Shown piece by piece: positions 16,480 through 25,951 of a DNA stretch of 56,371 nucleotides; within the stretch, counting starts at the first letter, position 1, and every line of letters begins with the position of its first letter. A model generated the notes under the pieces. That model was not told where the DNA came from. It did no database searches and saw nothing but the letters and a program-made list of their open reading frames with translations. Position numbers and translations under genes: made by a program. This DNA comes from CAZGUG01 sp964625335 (GTDB taxonomy: Bacteria; Bacillota; Clostridia; Ch29). The stretch covers positions 1-56,371 of the forward strand of contig CAZVBE010000013.1 of the NCBI GenBank assembly GCA_964625335.1, read 5' to 3'.

Positions 16480-18093
16480 CTACCCGGGATTCCTCAAAAG
16501 CCTGTCAAGAGCAGTGGCAAGATAAAGGTTGTAAGCTTCGGGCATTTTGGTCACGTCATAGCCCAAGCACTGCTTTATTTTGTTTACACGATACTTTACG
16601 GTATTTTTATGTAAAAACATCAGAGAACCGGTCTTTTGTATGTTGTTGTGCGCATCCAGCAGAAATACGGCCAGAGTATCTATAAGATCGATTTTATTGT
16701 CTTGTCCACGCAAGGGTTTTAGTGGAGCCAGCATTTGCTCTACGGCATTCTCTCCCTCCTTGATGGTATCCATACATGTACGGGCAAACTGTATTTCATA
16801 GGTCCTTACTATCCGGCTGGCTGGATAGATACGACGCACCGTTGAAAAACACCGCTGCAATAACATGTAAGCGTCACGTACATCGGTAGTAGTAGCCAAA
16901 TGTGTGTACTCTGCCAACGTTACCGATGCCGCCATACCGTTCAGCGATTCAACAAATGTCTCCGCCAGCCCTTCTTCCAACTCGGCGTATTTTGAATAAT
17001 TCATAAAGGCTATTACATTATCTTCAAAAATATCTATCAATGCCTGTTTGTGATGTTCCTGTAAAAACAACTTAGCTAATATAACGCGGCGGGTATTACG
17101 GCTGCGCAATTCTTCAGTTGACAGATTATCCCCGTTCTCCTTTATTATCCACATACTGTTAATGGATTCCACATCTATATGCAATATCCTGGCAATATGT
17201 CTCATTTTGTCCGGCTCATCGTTAAGTATTGCACGCAAAAGCTCATCTGCTCCTACATGCCCAAAATCATATTTCCATATACTCACAAAGAGTTCAATTA
17301 CCTCGGCTGCCTGTTTAAGATTATGCTTTGTAAGTAATCTCGTTTCATCAATTGCAACCAGATGCATATTAGAACCGCGGTCTATCGTGATAGGAACACG
17401 GTAAATATTAACGTAGGTATTATTTAGCTGCATTGGTATCATCTGTTGGATTTCGGGCATTTCGATATGCTTAACAAAATCCAGCGCTTCCCGGTAGTTC
17501 CATCCCGCGCCCATAGGCCAGGCTGCATATCCTATTGGTTCATACATAAGGTCAACCAAAATCAACGAACAACGCAAACGGTCACTTAACATACGAAGGA
17601 CCGTGTCTATGGTACGTTGACGCTCCTGCAACTGGGCTATCAGGTCTATCATGCCGCTTACAAAACGGGATTCCTGCATTTGGTCCTTGACTATGGTCTC
17701 CAACACCTCGCTGATTACTTCGCTGTATCTAAAATCAATCCGGCCTTGTGGCATGCAAATAAGCGGAAAATCCAGTTCGTCAGCAGTTTGCAGCAGCCTG
17801 CTGTCCAATTCGGGTATGAATATTCCGACATAATATATAATCAATCCGACTTCACCCATCTCATGCAAACGTCGTATCAAAGCACACTGTTCCTCTATAT
17901 CGTCTTTAATGGATATTAAAGCAGAGATGATTAATTCATTGCCTATGAAAAAGCCGTCAACAAGTACGGCCACATGAGCATATTCCAAAACGGAAACTGC
18001 TGTGACTATCTTATCAAGACCGTGCTTCCCAGCTACTACTTCGGCCTTACGCAGTGCCGGCAGTTTTAAGCAATCTGCCACTGTAACGCTCAT
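16480..18093 (-). CDS. PucR-family transcriptional regulator
   Basis: 537 residues. The N-terminal PucR domain (about 8-125; LRKAEVVAGKHGLDKIVTAVSVLEYAHV) probably senses the substrate. A middle region follows, then the C-terminal helix-turn-helix FLHKNTVKYRVNKIKQCLGYDV near 495-517. In Bacillus, PucR activates purine and allantoin catabolism in response to the pathway substrate. It stands alone with its own terminator, directly upstream of the DUF917-permease-NicX-like set on the same strand, and is the likely activator of that set. Confidence 0.88.
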   Translation of the reverse strand: MSVTVADCLKLPALRKAEVVAGKHGLDKIVTAVSVLEYAHVAVLVDGFFIGNELIISALISIKDDIEEQCALIRRLHEMGEVGLIIYYVGIFIPELDSRLLQTADELDFPLICMPQGRIDFRYSEVISEVLETIVKDQMQESRFVSGMIDLIAQLQERQRTIDTVLRMLSDRLRCSLILVDLMYEPIGYAAWPMGAGWNYREALDFVKHIEMPEIQQMIPMQLNNTYVNIYRVPITIDRGSNMHLVAIDETRLLTKHNLKQAAEVIELFVSIWKYDFGHVGADELLRAILNDEPDKMRHIARILHIDVESINSMWIIKENGDNLSTEELRSRNTRRVILAKLFLQEHHKQALIDIFEDNVIAFMNYSKYAELEEGLAETFVESLNGMAASVTLAEYTHLATTTDVRDAYMLLQRCFSTVRRIYPASRIVRTYEIQFARTCMDTIKEGENAVEQMLAPLKPLRGQDNKIDLIDTLAVFLLDAHNNIQKTGSLMFLHKNTVKYRVNKIKQCLGYDVTKMPEAYNLYLATALDRLLRNPG

Positions 18094-18259
18094 AACTCTC
18101 TCCTGCTTTCATTTAGCCTTTGTATTAGCTAACTTAATAAAGAGCGTACGTCTGCGCAACATGAGAAGAATTTTATGATAAGAATAAGCATCGTGAATTG
18201 CCCACTGTATATGTTACTTCTATAATAATATTTTTTCAATATTATGTCAATTTGATCTT

Positions 18260-18805
18260 ATCTCAAGCTGTTTGTTTTCCCCCTGATTATTAAATTGATT
18301 AAACATCTGAAACAGGGACGTCCCCGGAAGAAACAGGCATGACCATACCATAGCTGGATACTGCCCCGCCATAAACCCATGGTATACCATGTTTGACACA
18401 TTCATCGTTTATCAGAAACCGGGTCGAAAGGTTATCCGTTCCGTCCAACACGATATGTGCCCCTGATATAAGTCTTTCTATATTTATCAGATTTACATCA
18501 CTTACTACTCCTTTTATTTCAATCCCGGAGTTAATACGTTTCAGATGAGTTTCGGCCGCTGCTGCCTTGGGAAGTCTTTCGGACGCATCAGATTCGGTAA
18601 AAAGCGTCTGCTTCTGCAGGTTGCTCAGTTCTACATAATCCCTGTCCACCATTGTTAGTTTACCAACGCCCGCCCTTGCCAAATTGTTAGCTATAACGGT
18701 ACCCAATGCTCCACAACCTATGGTTACCGCATGGCTTTGCAGAATTTAGCGCTGGCCTTCCCTGCCGATACTATCAAAGAAAATCTGTCTTGAATATCTC
18801 TCCAT
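18260..18805 (-). pseudogene. Decayed HesA/MoeB/ThiF-family adenylyltransferase gene
   Basis: The ATG at 18803-18805 follows AAGGAGG and starts MERYSRQIFFDSIGREGQR, then meets an in-frame TAA (18746-18748). The same frame continues with VTIGCGALGTVIANNLARAGVGKL, the ThiF Rossmann motif, and ends GGAVSSYGMVMP. Near 18315-18320 the frame shifts: one base over, codons at 18303-18314 read Cys-Phe-Arg-Cys, the first CxxC of the zinc site. The remaining C-terminal third is missing. A nonsense codon, a frameshift and a truncation mark a dead gene. The intact part (18299-18706) would encode 135 residues, unlikely to be active. Confidence 0.8.
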
Positions 18806-18816
18806 TACAAACCTCC

Positions 18817-18930
18817 TTACAGTTCCCGGGTAATATCTTCTATTGCATTAAGAGCGGCATCTATTTCACCGGGGAGGTCATTCCCGTTAATTTTTCTTCC
18901 CCGGGAAAGCAAAACCAGTCTCTCAATAAA
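18817..18930 (-). pseudogene. Possible 3' remnant of a gene coupled to the ThiF pseudogene
   Basis: An open frame of about 37 codons without a start begins in the tRNA terminator T-run and ends IDAALNAIEDITREL at TAA (18817-18819). The TAA overlaps the AAGGAGG ribosome site of the ThiF pseudogene, as in a tight operon. I do not recognise the protein. Confidence 0.25.
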
Positions 18931-18959
18931 AAAACCAAGGGCAAAAAACCCTTGGTTTT
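18928..18959 (-). terminator. Terminator of tRNA-Leu(GAG)
   Basis: CCAAGGG/CCCTTGG stem with A/T extension (AAAACCAAGGG against CCCTTGGTTTT), then a T-run on the minus strand directly after the tRNA 3' end. Confidence 0.8.
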
Positions 18960-18961
18960 AC

Positions 18962-19048
18962 TGGTGCCGTGGACTGGACTCGAACCAGCACGAGCGATGG
19001 CTCACTACCCCCTCAAGATAGCGTGTCTGCCTATTCCACCACCACGGC
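18962..19048 (-). tRNA. tRNA-Leu (anticodon GAG)
   Basis: Class II tRNA of 87 nt with encoded CCA. The acceptor stem GCCGTGG pairs with CCACGGC. Anticodon stem CTATC/GGTAG with loop TTGAGGG gives GAG. It has a long variable arm and the T-arm GGTTCGAGTCC. Reads CUC/CUU. Confidence 0.93.
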
Positions 19049-19111
19049 TCAAAAATTTTCATTTTGAATTGCAGATAATATTATATAAACTATAGGTCGT
19101 TATGTCAATAC

Positions 19112-20737
19112 CTATTGATGCTGCTCCGGAATATACCATTTTTCTATATCAAGGAATATATTATGCTCCCTCGGATCCACATCGCCTCTGATCCTATCTT
19201 TAACCAGCAGTGCGGCTTTTTTAAAATAGAGGCTGTTATAGGGCAGTTCCTCGGCTATATATTCCTGCAGGTTGGCACTGGTCTCTTTCCTGTTTTGGTC
19301 AGTTGCCCTGAAGTCCTCCTGCAAAAGGCTGTCCATCTCTTCATCGCTGTAGGACACAAAATTGCTGCCGTTTTCTATCCGGTTGGAATGAAAGGCAAAG
19401 GAAAGGTCAAGGTAATTGGCCAGGTTCCAGCCCAGTACCACCGCATCAAATTCGTTTTTGTTTACATTGCTAATCAATTCTTCCCAGGTATTTTCAATAA
19501 GCTCCACCGCCATACCCAGGACTTGAAGGTCATCCCTTACCATTTGTGCAGCTTCAAATCTTTTGGGATTATCGGAATTTACCAATAGAGTAAAGACCAA
19601 ATCATGCTTGACACCATTAATCTCCTTTTCCAATAAACCATCGTTATCCCTGTCCGCCCAGCCCGCTTCCGCAAGTATGGCCTTCGCCGTTTCGGTACTA
19701 TAGTTGTATTGTGACGCTTCTGCCGAGTATATCCATGCGTGGGGCGGTATGGGAGTATCAACTATTTCAGCATGTTTAAGATAAACCTTATCTGCTATTT
19801 TATTCCTGTCCACTCCGTACTGGATTGCTTTACGCAGTGCCTTATCCTGAAATATTGGTTCTGTGAAATTAAGGCCCAAAAAATCGTATTTGTTGGTTGT
19901 AAAATCCTTGATATAGGCTTTCCCGCTCTCGGTATACCTGTCCCAATCGGGGTATGTAGTTATGGCAATATCTGCCTGGTCGGCTCTAAAGGTAGTAAGC
20001 GCCGTACTTTCATCCGCTACAAACTGCATTTCAATTTCCGGGATAAACGGCTCGCCGCCCCACCAATGGGTATTTTGCACAAGACCCAAAAATTTATAAG
20101 GTTGATGTTCCTTCAGCTTATAGGGGCCGGTTCCGGTCAGTACAAACTCCGCCTTACCCCCTGCAAGTTCCGTGGGCGATTCATACAGATGGCTGGGCAG
20201 CACCGGAAAGGTCATGATATCAAGGGCTCCGTTAAACCATTGGTCAAATACTATGTTTAGCGAATAGTCGCCCAGGGCTTCAAAATAAGTTATCCTGTCA
20301 ATATTTGTAACATGCAGGCTGTTTACCCCCTCAAGGGCTTTTAAATATTCCAGTGTGAATATTACGTCTCTGGCCGTAACCTGGGTACCGTCATGCCATT
20401 TCAGGTTTTCCCTCAGATTAAAAGTATAGGAATTTCCGTTTTCTGACACGCTCCAGTCCTTCGCCAGTACAGGTTTTATTTTAAGGTCCTTATCGTAGTC
20501 AACCATTCCTTCGAAGACCAGTTTAAGGAAATGGTGCGCGTCCCGGTCGGTGTTTATTATCGGATTTAATGTCTGTGGCTCGGTTCCGGCAAAGACAATC
20601 TTCCCCCCCTTAACAGGGCTTTCCTCGACCACCGGCTGCTCCTCGGAATCTTCTATTTGAGGCTGGCATCCGGTTAAGGCAGCTGTCAGTACCAGGGCCA
20701 CCAACAATGCCAAAAACCTTTTAGCAGACAACAACAT
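19112..20737 (-). CDS. Family 5 solute-binding lipoprotein (peptide/nickel type)
   Basis: 541 residues, the usual length. Signal peptide with lipobox LTAALTGCQ (Cys24), then the SBP_5 signature GTEPQTLNPIINTDRDAHHF...FEGMVDYDKDLKIKPVLAKDW. It would be anchored outside the membrane and bind oligopeptides or another small solute for an ABC importer. No permease or ATPase gene is adjacent, so it is an orphan binding protein. It lies 11 bp behind the nicotinate phosphoribosyltransferase gene, probably in one transcript. Confidence 0.88.
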   Translation of the reverse strand: MLLSAKRFLALLVALVLTAALTGCQPQIEDSEEQPVVEESPVKGGKIVFAGTEPQTLNPIINTDRDAHHFLKLVFEGMVDYDKDLKIKPVLAKDWSVSENGNSYTFNLRENLKWHDGTQVTARDVIFTLEYLKALEGVNSLHVTNIDRITYFEALGDYSLNIVFDQWFNGALDIMTFPVLPSHLYESPTELAGGKAEFVLTGTGPYKLKEHQPYKFLGLVQNTHWWGGEPFIPEIEMQFVADESTALTTFRADQADIAITTYPDWDRYTESGKAYIKDFTTNKYDFLGLNFTEPIFQDKALRKAIQYGVDRNKIADKVYLKHAEIVDTPIPPHAWIYSAEASQYNYSTETAKAILAEAGWADRDNDGLLEKEINGVKHDLVFTLLVNSDNPKRFEAAQMVRDDLQVLGMAVELIENTWEELISNVNKNEFDAVVLGWNLANYLDLSFAFHSNRIENGSNFVSYSDEEMDSLLQEDFRATDQNRKETSANLQEYIAEELPYNSLYFKKAALLVKDRIRGDVDPREHNIFLDIEKWYIPEQHQ

Positions 20738-20748
20738 AACTCCCCCCT

Positions 20749-21792
20749 CTACTTCACACGTTTAAGTTTATCATTATTTATAAGTCCGGGAATTCTGCCT
20801 CTCTTTGCAATAGCCTTGCCTTCTACTTGTTTGATATCCATAGTCATATCTATAGGTGATGCTGATGAAATATAGCTTCCCACACCGAAGGCATCCGCTC
20901 CGGCCTGGGACAGCATTCTTATTCTTTCAGGGTTCAGCCCGCCGGATACGAATATCTTCACCCAGTCAAAACCCTCCTGGTCCAGTTTTGCCCTTACTTC
21001 CCTGATGAGGGCCGGTGTAACACCGCCCCTTTCACTGGGAGTATCCAGCCTGACCCCGCCCAGCCTTTCTTTTAAGTGATGCGCCACCCTCAGGGTTTCC
21101 TCCACTTCATCCTTAAAGGTATCCACAAGAATTATCCTGCCGTGTTCATCGGGTGATATCTGGTCATAAACCTTAGCAACCTTCAGGGTATCTCCCGCTA
21201 CGATAAATGCAGCATGGGGCACGGTTCCGACGGGCTCTTTGCCCATAAGCTTGGCACCCAGTATGCAACTGGCATTGTCCGCCCCTCCTATAAGGGCTGC
21301 CCTTTCCATAACCGGCGCCACCGATGGGTGGACATGACGCGACCCGAAACATACAAAGGGCTTGTCCCCACATGCCTGTCTGCACTCATAAGCGGCGGTG
21401 GCCCAACCGCTTGTGCTGGCAAGAATGCCGAGTACAACTGTTTCAAAGGCACCAAATTCGCTGTAGGGACCTTCAATCCTTATAACGGTATCCATTGCCT
21501 CAAAGCTTTCCCCTTCGTCGATGGACCAGATTTTTATTTTTTTATTCATGAGTATATTAATAGTCTCCTGAATGCCTGCTATTATTCCTGACTTTCTCGG
21601 AAATATCTCGGCGGTGACAACCCTGTCCTGAAGCCCGAGATGTCTTAGAATTTCCATTGTCCTTATAAAATACACATCTGTGGTTTTGCCTGACAGTATC
21701 TCCTGATGGGTTGCGGAATGCAGCAGCCTGTCCTCCTCCACCTTATAATCCAACACATCCCCAAGGGTTTTTATTTCTTCCCTTTTTTCCAT
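20749..21792 (-). CDS. Nicotinate phosphoribosyltransferase
   Basis: 347 residues from the ATG at 21790-21792 (preceded by AAGGAAGG; an upstream in-frame start lacks a ribosome site). Short-form NAPRT/quinolinate-PRT fold: CFGSRHVHPSVAP (active-site His), GTVPHAAFIVAGD, VSGGLNPERIRML and DAFGVGSYIS phosphate-loop motifs. It makes nicotinate mononucleotide from nicotinate and PRPP for NAD salvage. Confidence 0.9.
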   Translation of the reverse strand: MEKREEIKTLGDVLDYKVEEDRLLHSATHQEILSGKTTDVYFIRTMEILRHLGLQDRVVTAEIFPRKSGIIAGIQETINILMNKKIKIWSIDEGESFEAMDTVIRIEGPYSEFGAFETVVLGILASTSGWATAAYECRQACGDKPFVCFGSRHVHPSVAPVMERAALIGGADNASCILGAKLMGKEPVGTVPHAAFIVAGDTLKVAKVYDQISPDEHGRIILVDTFKDEVEETLRVAHHLKERLGGVRLDTPSERGGVTPALIREVRAKLDQEGFDWVKIFVSGGLNPERIRMLSQAGADAFGVGSYISSASPIDMTMDIKQVEGKAIAKRGRIPGLINNDKLKRVK

Positions 21793-21848
21793 TGTGTACC
21801 TTCCTTTCGTTAAAAGTGTTTTACGCAACCTTGCATTAGAGCCCGGAT

Positions 21849-22424
21849 TTATCTGTACAGGTTGCTATAAATCCTGTAGTTGTATATAACCTTTTCCACG
21901 TACTCGCGGGTTTCCCGAAAAGGAATATAGTCGAGATTTCGACCGTCTTTGCTGTATCTTTCGTCCGCAAGCCATCTCCTTACATTGCCGCTGCCTCCGT
22001 TATACGCAGCAATAACATTTTCCAGGTCATCACCGAATTCCTTCATAAGTATATGTACATACCAACATCCTATCATTATATTGGTTTGGGGTTCAAACAG
22101 CCCTTCAGGACTGTAATCTTCTATTTCAAGTACATCGGCAGCCCACGTACCTGTAATGGGGGATATCTGCATAAGCCCCCGGGCGTCCTTGCGGGACCGG
22201 GCCTTGTGATAAAACTTGCTCTCTGCCCTTATTATAGCAGTAATAAGATAGGGATCCACCTGGTATTCTTCAGAATATCTGAAAATCAGCTCCCTGTGAT
22301 AGACGGGAAACAGAGCCTTCATTATCCATGTAGCACTATTTACTATAACAACAATAAGGATCACTGTTATTAGCAGTGTGATTAGAATTCTGCGTTTTCG
22401 GCGTGCTGCATCCAAATATAACAC
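21849..22424 (-). CDS. Lytic transglycosylase (SLT domain), membrane-anchored
   Basis: 191 residues. One N-terminal membrane helix (about 12-35), then an SLT domain. The catalytic Glu68 lies in ITAIIRAESKF, followed by ARGLMQISPITG and AYNGGSGNVRRWL. It cleaves peptidoglycan with formation of 1,6-anhydro-muramyl ends outside the membrane. Located 56 bp after coaE. Confidence 0.92.
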   Translation of the reverse strand: MLYLDAARRKRRILITLLITVILIVVIVNSATWIMKALFPVYHRELIFRYSEEYQVDPYLITAIIRAESKFYHKARSRKDARGLMQISPITGTWAADVLEIEDYSPEGLFEPQTNIMIGCWYVHILMKEFGDDLENVIAAYNGGSGNVRRWLADERYSKDGRNLDYIPFRETREYVEKVIYNYRIYSNLYR

Positions 22425-22480
22425 TCCTAGAATGTATACTATCCTATTATATTATTTGTTTATGCCTATATGCAATATGT

Positions 22481-23071
22481 TTATTTTTCTGCCCATAACT
22501 CCCGGATTTTGGTTTCCAGGGCTTCTATTGTCCCGGTATTGTCTATAATCACATCTGCAAGCTTAATCTTATCCTCCATCGGCATCTGTGAGCGGATAAT
22601 GTTCTCAGCCTTTTCCCTTGACATACCATCCCTTGCAACCAGCCTTTGAATCTGGGTTTCCCGGTCCGCCCAAACCAGCCATACACAGTCTACAAGCGTG
22701 TCAAGACCCATTTCAATCAAAATAGCAGCGTCTATTACCGGTGTCCTGGTGCTTTTCTCCGCTGCCAGCCTGTCAAGGATTCCCTTCACCCTTTCAATAA
22801 TGACAGGGTGAACTATTGCATTAAGCTGCTCCAGTTTGGCTTTATCCGCAAAAACTATATCTCCCAGCTTTTTTCTGTTAAGACTTCCGTCCTCCAGTAA
22901 TACATCCTTTCCGAAATATACGGCAATCATTTCAAGACATGGATTTCCCCTGGCCACCACTTCCCTGGCAATCATATCAACATCAATTATTTCTGCTCCC
23001 AGTCTCCCGAGTATACTGCTAACCGTTGACTTTCCTGTTGCTGCTCCTCCGGTAAGTCCTATTTTTCGCAA
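22481..23071 (-). CDS. coaE: Dephospho-CoA kinase
   Basis: 196 residues. P-loop GLTGGAATGKST at 5-16; DVDMIAREVVARG and VIDAAILIEMGLD are CoaE signatures. It phosphorylates the 3'-OH of dephospho-CoA, the last step of CoA synthesis. It starts 12 bp after polA, a common Firmicutes order. Confidence 0.95.
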   Translation of the reverse strand: MRKIGLTGGAATGKSTVSSILGRLGAEIIDVDMIAREVVARGNPCLEMIAVYFGKDVLLEDGSLNRKKLGDIVFADKAKLEQLNAIVHPVIIERVKGILDRLAAEKSTRTPVIDAAILIEMGLDTLVDCVWLVWADRETQIQRLVARDGMSREKAENIIRSQMPMEDKIKLADVIIDNTGTIEALETKIRELWAEK

Positions 23072-23083
23072 TACCCTTGCCTC

Positions 23084-25789
23084 CTATTTAGCCTCGTACC
23101 AGTTTTGTCCCACCGACATCTTGACCTCCAGCGGAACTTTAAGATTCACCGCATTTTCCATACACTCTCTCAAAAGACCCTTAACAATTTCGAGTTCATC
23201 CCTGTGGGTTTCTATTATAAGCTCGTCATGAACCTGCAACACAAGCCGGGACGCCAGGCCTTGGCTCCTGAGCCTTTGATAAACCATATTCATCGCCAGC
23301 TTTATAATATCGGCCGCACTTCCCTGTATCGGCGTGTTCATGGCCAGCCTTTCTCCAAAGCTCCTTACATTCCTGTTGCCGGATTTTAATTCAGGCAGGT
23401 AGCGTATCCTTCCGAGTATTGTTTTTACCATCCCCTGTTCCTTGCCCTCTCTCACCACCCGGTCCATATATTCCTTTACACCGCAAAAATTTTTAAAATA
23501 TCTTTCAATATACCCGGCGGCTTTTTTGCGAGAAATATGCAGGTTCTGCGATAATCCGTAGTCGCTTATACCGTATACTATACCAAAATTAACCGCCTTG
23601 GCGCTGTCCCGCATAGCCGGAGTGACCTCGGATAACTTCACCCCGAATACCTGGGCCGCGGTCCGGGTATGTATATCCTGCCTCTCCTTAAAGGCATTGA
23701 TTAGATTACGGTCGCCGGATATATGGGCAAGTACCCTTAGCTCTATCTGGGAATAATCGGCGGATACAAACAGGTATTCTTCACTCCCTGGAACAAAAAC
23801 CCTTCTTATCTCCCTTCCCAGCTGCAGCTTTACAGGTATATTCTGCAGATTGGGTTCGATGCTGCTTATCCTGCCGGTGGCCGTAACCGTCTGCTTAAAA
23901 CTGGAATGCACCCTTCCGGTATGGGGGTTTATCGCTTTCATCAGACCCACCGCATAGGTGGACTCTAATTTAACAAGCTGCCGGTACTCGAGCACCTTCC
24001 CTACAATAGGGTGCCTGTCCTTTAGCTGTTCCAATACCTCGGCATCGGTCGAATAGCCGGTTTTGGTCTTTTTGACCGGTGGCAGTCCCAGCTTTATGAA
24101 TAATACCTCGCCTAACTGCTTTGTTGAATTTACATTGAATTTATCCCCTGAAAGGGAGTATATTTCCTCTGTCAATCTGTCTATACTCTTCCGTAGCTTT
24201 CCGGAATACTCCTCCAGTGCCTGCCTGTCCAGCATGATGCCGTTTTGCTGCATGCCGGCCAGCGCCTGTATCAATGGCAGCTCCACCCTGTAGGTCAGGT
24301 CTTCCATACCGGTATCGGCTATTTGCTGCTCCATTATACTTCTTAGCCTGAACATGCACCTTGCCCTTGCGGCAAGGTATTGGCACACCTGCTCCATTTC
24401 GATAAGATTGAACTCGGTGCGGTTTTTGCCTCTGCCTGCAATCTCCTCAATGCCAGCAATATTTTCACCCAGGTACTTGAGCGCGACCTTTTCCAGTTCA
24501 TACCCGCTTGCTGTCGGGTCTAACAAATATGCAAATATTTCCGAATCAAACCTATAATTGACCAGTCCGATACCCCTTTGGGCAAGGGCTATAATATCCT
24601 GTTTAAGATGATGTCCCAGTTTCTGTATCCCCTTATCTTCCATAACAGGCTTTATGGCTTTGAAAACCTTATCTTCATCCAAGGCATACCCTTCATGCCC
24701 GACAGGAATGTACACGCCATCGCTGTCGCTCCAGGCGAGGGATATACCGTATACTTCAAATTCAATACTGTCGTCGGTGCTGGTTACTATTTCAAAGGCC
24801 ATACATTTATTCCTGCGGATTTTATCCAGTATTCCATCTATATCGTCAAGGGTTTTAAGACATATATAATTGCAGTCTGCCGTTTCCCTTTCCGGTATAT
24901 AAGATGCATCTTCCGGTTCGAAAAGCCTTTTTGCCCTTTCGATCAGGCTGTTAAACTCCAGTTCCGACAGCTTTTTCATAACATTTTCGGCATTTGGCGC
25001 AGGCCTTTTGCACTCCCCGGTATCTATTACAACGGGTATATCCCTGTGGATGGCAGCCAGTTTCTTGCTCAAAAGGGCCTGCTGAACATTCTGCGAAAGG
25101 TTCTCCTTCAGTTTTCCCTCCGGCATATGGCTTAGACCCTCCAACACCGCTTCCAGGCTCCCGAACTGGTGCAAAAGCTTAAGGGCGGTTTTTTCGCCTA
25201 CCCCCGGAACCCCGGGTATATTGTCGGATTTGTCGCCCATCAGTCCCTTCATGTCAACAAGCTTATCCGGGCTGAGGCCGTACCTTTCCTCCACCCCATC
25301 AATATCGTACAGCTGGAAATCCGATACTCCCCTTTTTGTATATATAACCTTTACGCCACTGCTAATAAGCTGCAGCGCATCTCTGTCCCCGGTCACTATG
25401 AATACATCTATTCCCTGGTTTTCGCCGTACCGCGAAAGGGTGCCTATTATATCGTCAGCCTCAAAGCCTGCTGCTTCCAGCCTGTTTATCCCCAAAACAT
25501 CCAGCACGTCCTTTAAGACCGGCATTTGAGCGGCCAGCTCATCCGGCATACCCTTTCTCTGCGCCTTGTACTCCGCGTACTCGGTATGTCTGAAGGTGGC
25601 TTCCTTCCTGTCGAAGGCTACGCTGATATATTCGGGCCGGTATTCATCCAGTATCTTGAACAGCATTGTCAGAAAACCGTAAACCGCATTTGTGGGCAGC
25701 CCCTGCCTTGTGGTAAGGGGCGGCAACGCATAAAAAGCCCTGTTTACAAGGCTGTTTCCATCAATAATAACCATTTTGGGATTACCCAA
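23084..25789 (-). CDS. polA: DNA polymerase I
   Basis: 901 residues from the TTG at 25787-25789 (GGAGGG 10 bp upstream), which puts MVIIDGNSLVNRAFYAL at the normal N-terminal position; a longer frame exists upstream. The 5'-3' exonuclease domain comes first. The 3'-5' exonuclease domain is degenerate: the DxE motif reads AFEIVTS and the last motif YLAAR lacks the Asp. The polymerase domain has intact motifs A (SADYSQIELR), B (RDSAKAVNFGIVYG) and C (QVHDELIIE). It acts in Okazaki fragment processing and repair, probably without proofreading. Confidence 0.95.
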   Translation of the reverse strand: MGNPKMVIIDGNSLVNRAFYALPPLTTRQGLPTNAVYGFLTMLFKILDEYRPEYISVAFDRKEATFRHTEYAEYKAQRKGMPDELAAQMPVLKDVLDVLGINRLEAAGFEADDIIGTLSRYGENQGIDVFIVTGDRDALQLISSGVKVIYTKRGVSDFQLYDIDGVEERYGLSPDKLVDMKGLMGDKSDNIPGVPGVGEKTALKLLHQFGSLEAVLEGLSHMPEGKLKENLSQNVQQALLSKKLAAIHRDIPVVIDTGECKRPAPNAENVMKKLSELEFNSLIERAKRLFEPEDASYIPERETADCNYICLKTLDDIDGILDKIRRNKCMAFEIVTSTDDSIEFEVYGISLAWSDSDGVYIPVGHEGYALDEDKVFKAIKPVMEDKGIQKLGHHLKQDIIALAQRGIGLVNYRFDSEIFAYLLDPTASGYELEKVALKYLGENIAGIEEIAGRGKNRTEFNLIEMEQVCQYLAARARCMFRLRSIMEQQIADTGMEDLTYRVELPLIQALAGMQQNGIMLDRQALEEYSGKLRKSIDRLTEEIYSLSGDKFNVNSTKQLGEVLFIKLGLPPVKKTKTGYSTDAEVLEQLKDRHPIVGKVLEYRQLVKLESTYAVGLMKAINPHTGRVHSSFKQTVTATGRISSIEPNLQNIPVKLQLGREIRRVFVPGSEEYLFVSADYSQIELRVLAHISGDRNLINAFKERQDIHTRTAAQVFGVKLSEVTPAMRDSAKAVNFGIVYGISDYGLSQNLHISRKKAAGYIERYFKNFCGVKEYMDRVVREGKEQGMVKTILGRIRYLPELKSGNRNVRSFGERLAMNTPIQGSAADIIKLAMNMVYQRLRSQGLASRLVLQVHDELIIETHRDELEIVKGLLRECMENAVNLKVPLEVKMSVGQNWYEAK

Positions 25790-25854
25790 TTTGAACACTC
25801 CCTCCGCTTCCCTATAGTATTTCACCATAATAGGTAAAAAACCTCCAAAAAGAC

Positions 25855-25885
25855 AAAAAAAAGAAGCATATATAAGCTTCTTTTT
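25855..25885 (-). terminator. Hairpin terminator between the AIM24 remnant and polA
   Basis: AAAGAAGC/GCTTCTTT stem with an 8-nt loop. Minus strand: followed by a run of Ts. It ends the transcript from the lipoprotein/AIM24 side. Confidence 0.7.
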
Positions 25886-25951
25886 ACATATACACGAAAG
25901 TTCGCAATCACTGCGCAAACAGGAGCTGCAGGCTCTGCTCCATATTTCCCA

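Noticed and set aside
18311..18325. The palindrome GGGACGTCCC as part of the REP family
   Set aside because: It differs from the GGGACGGTTCTC core and is explained by ThiF codons before the frameshift.
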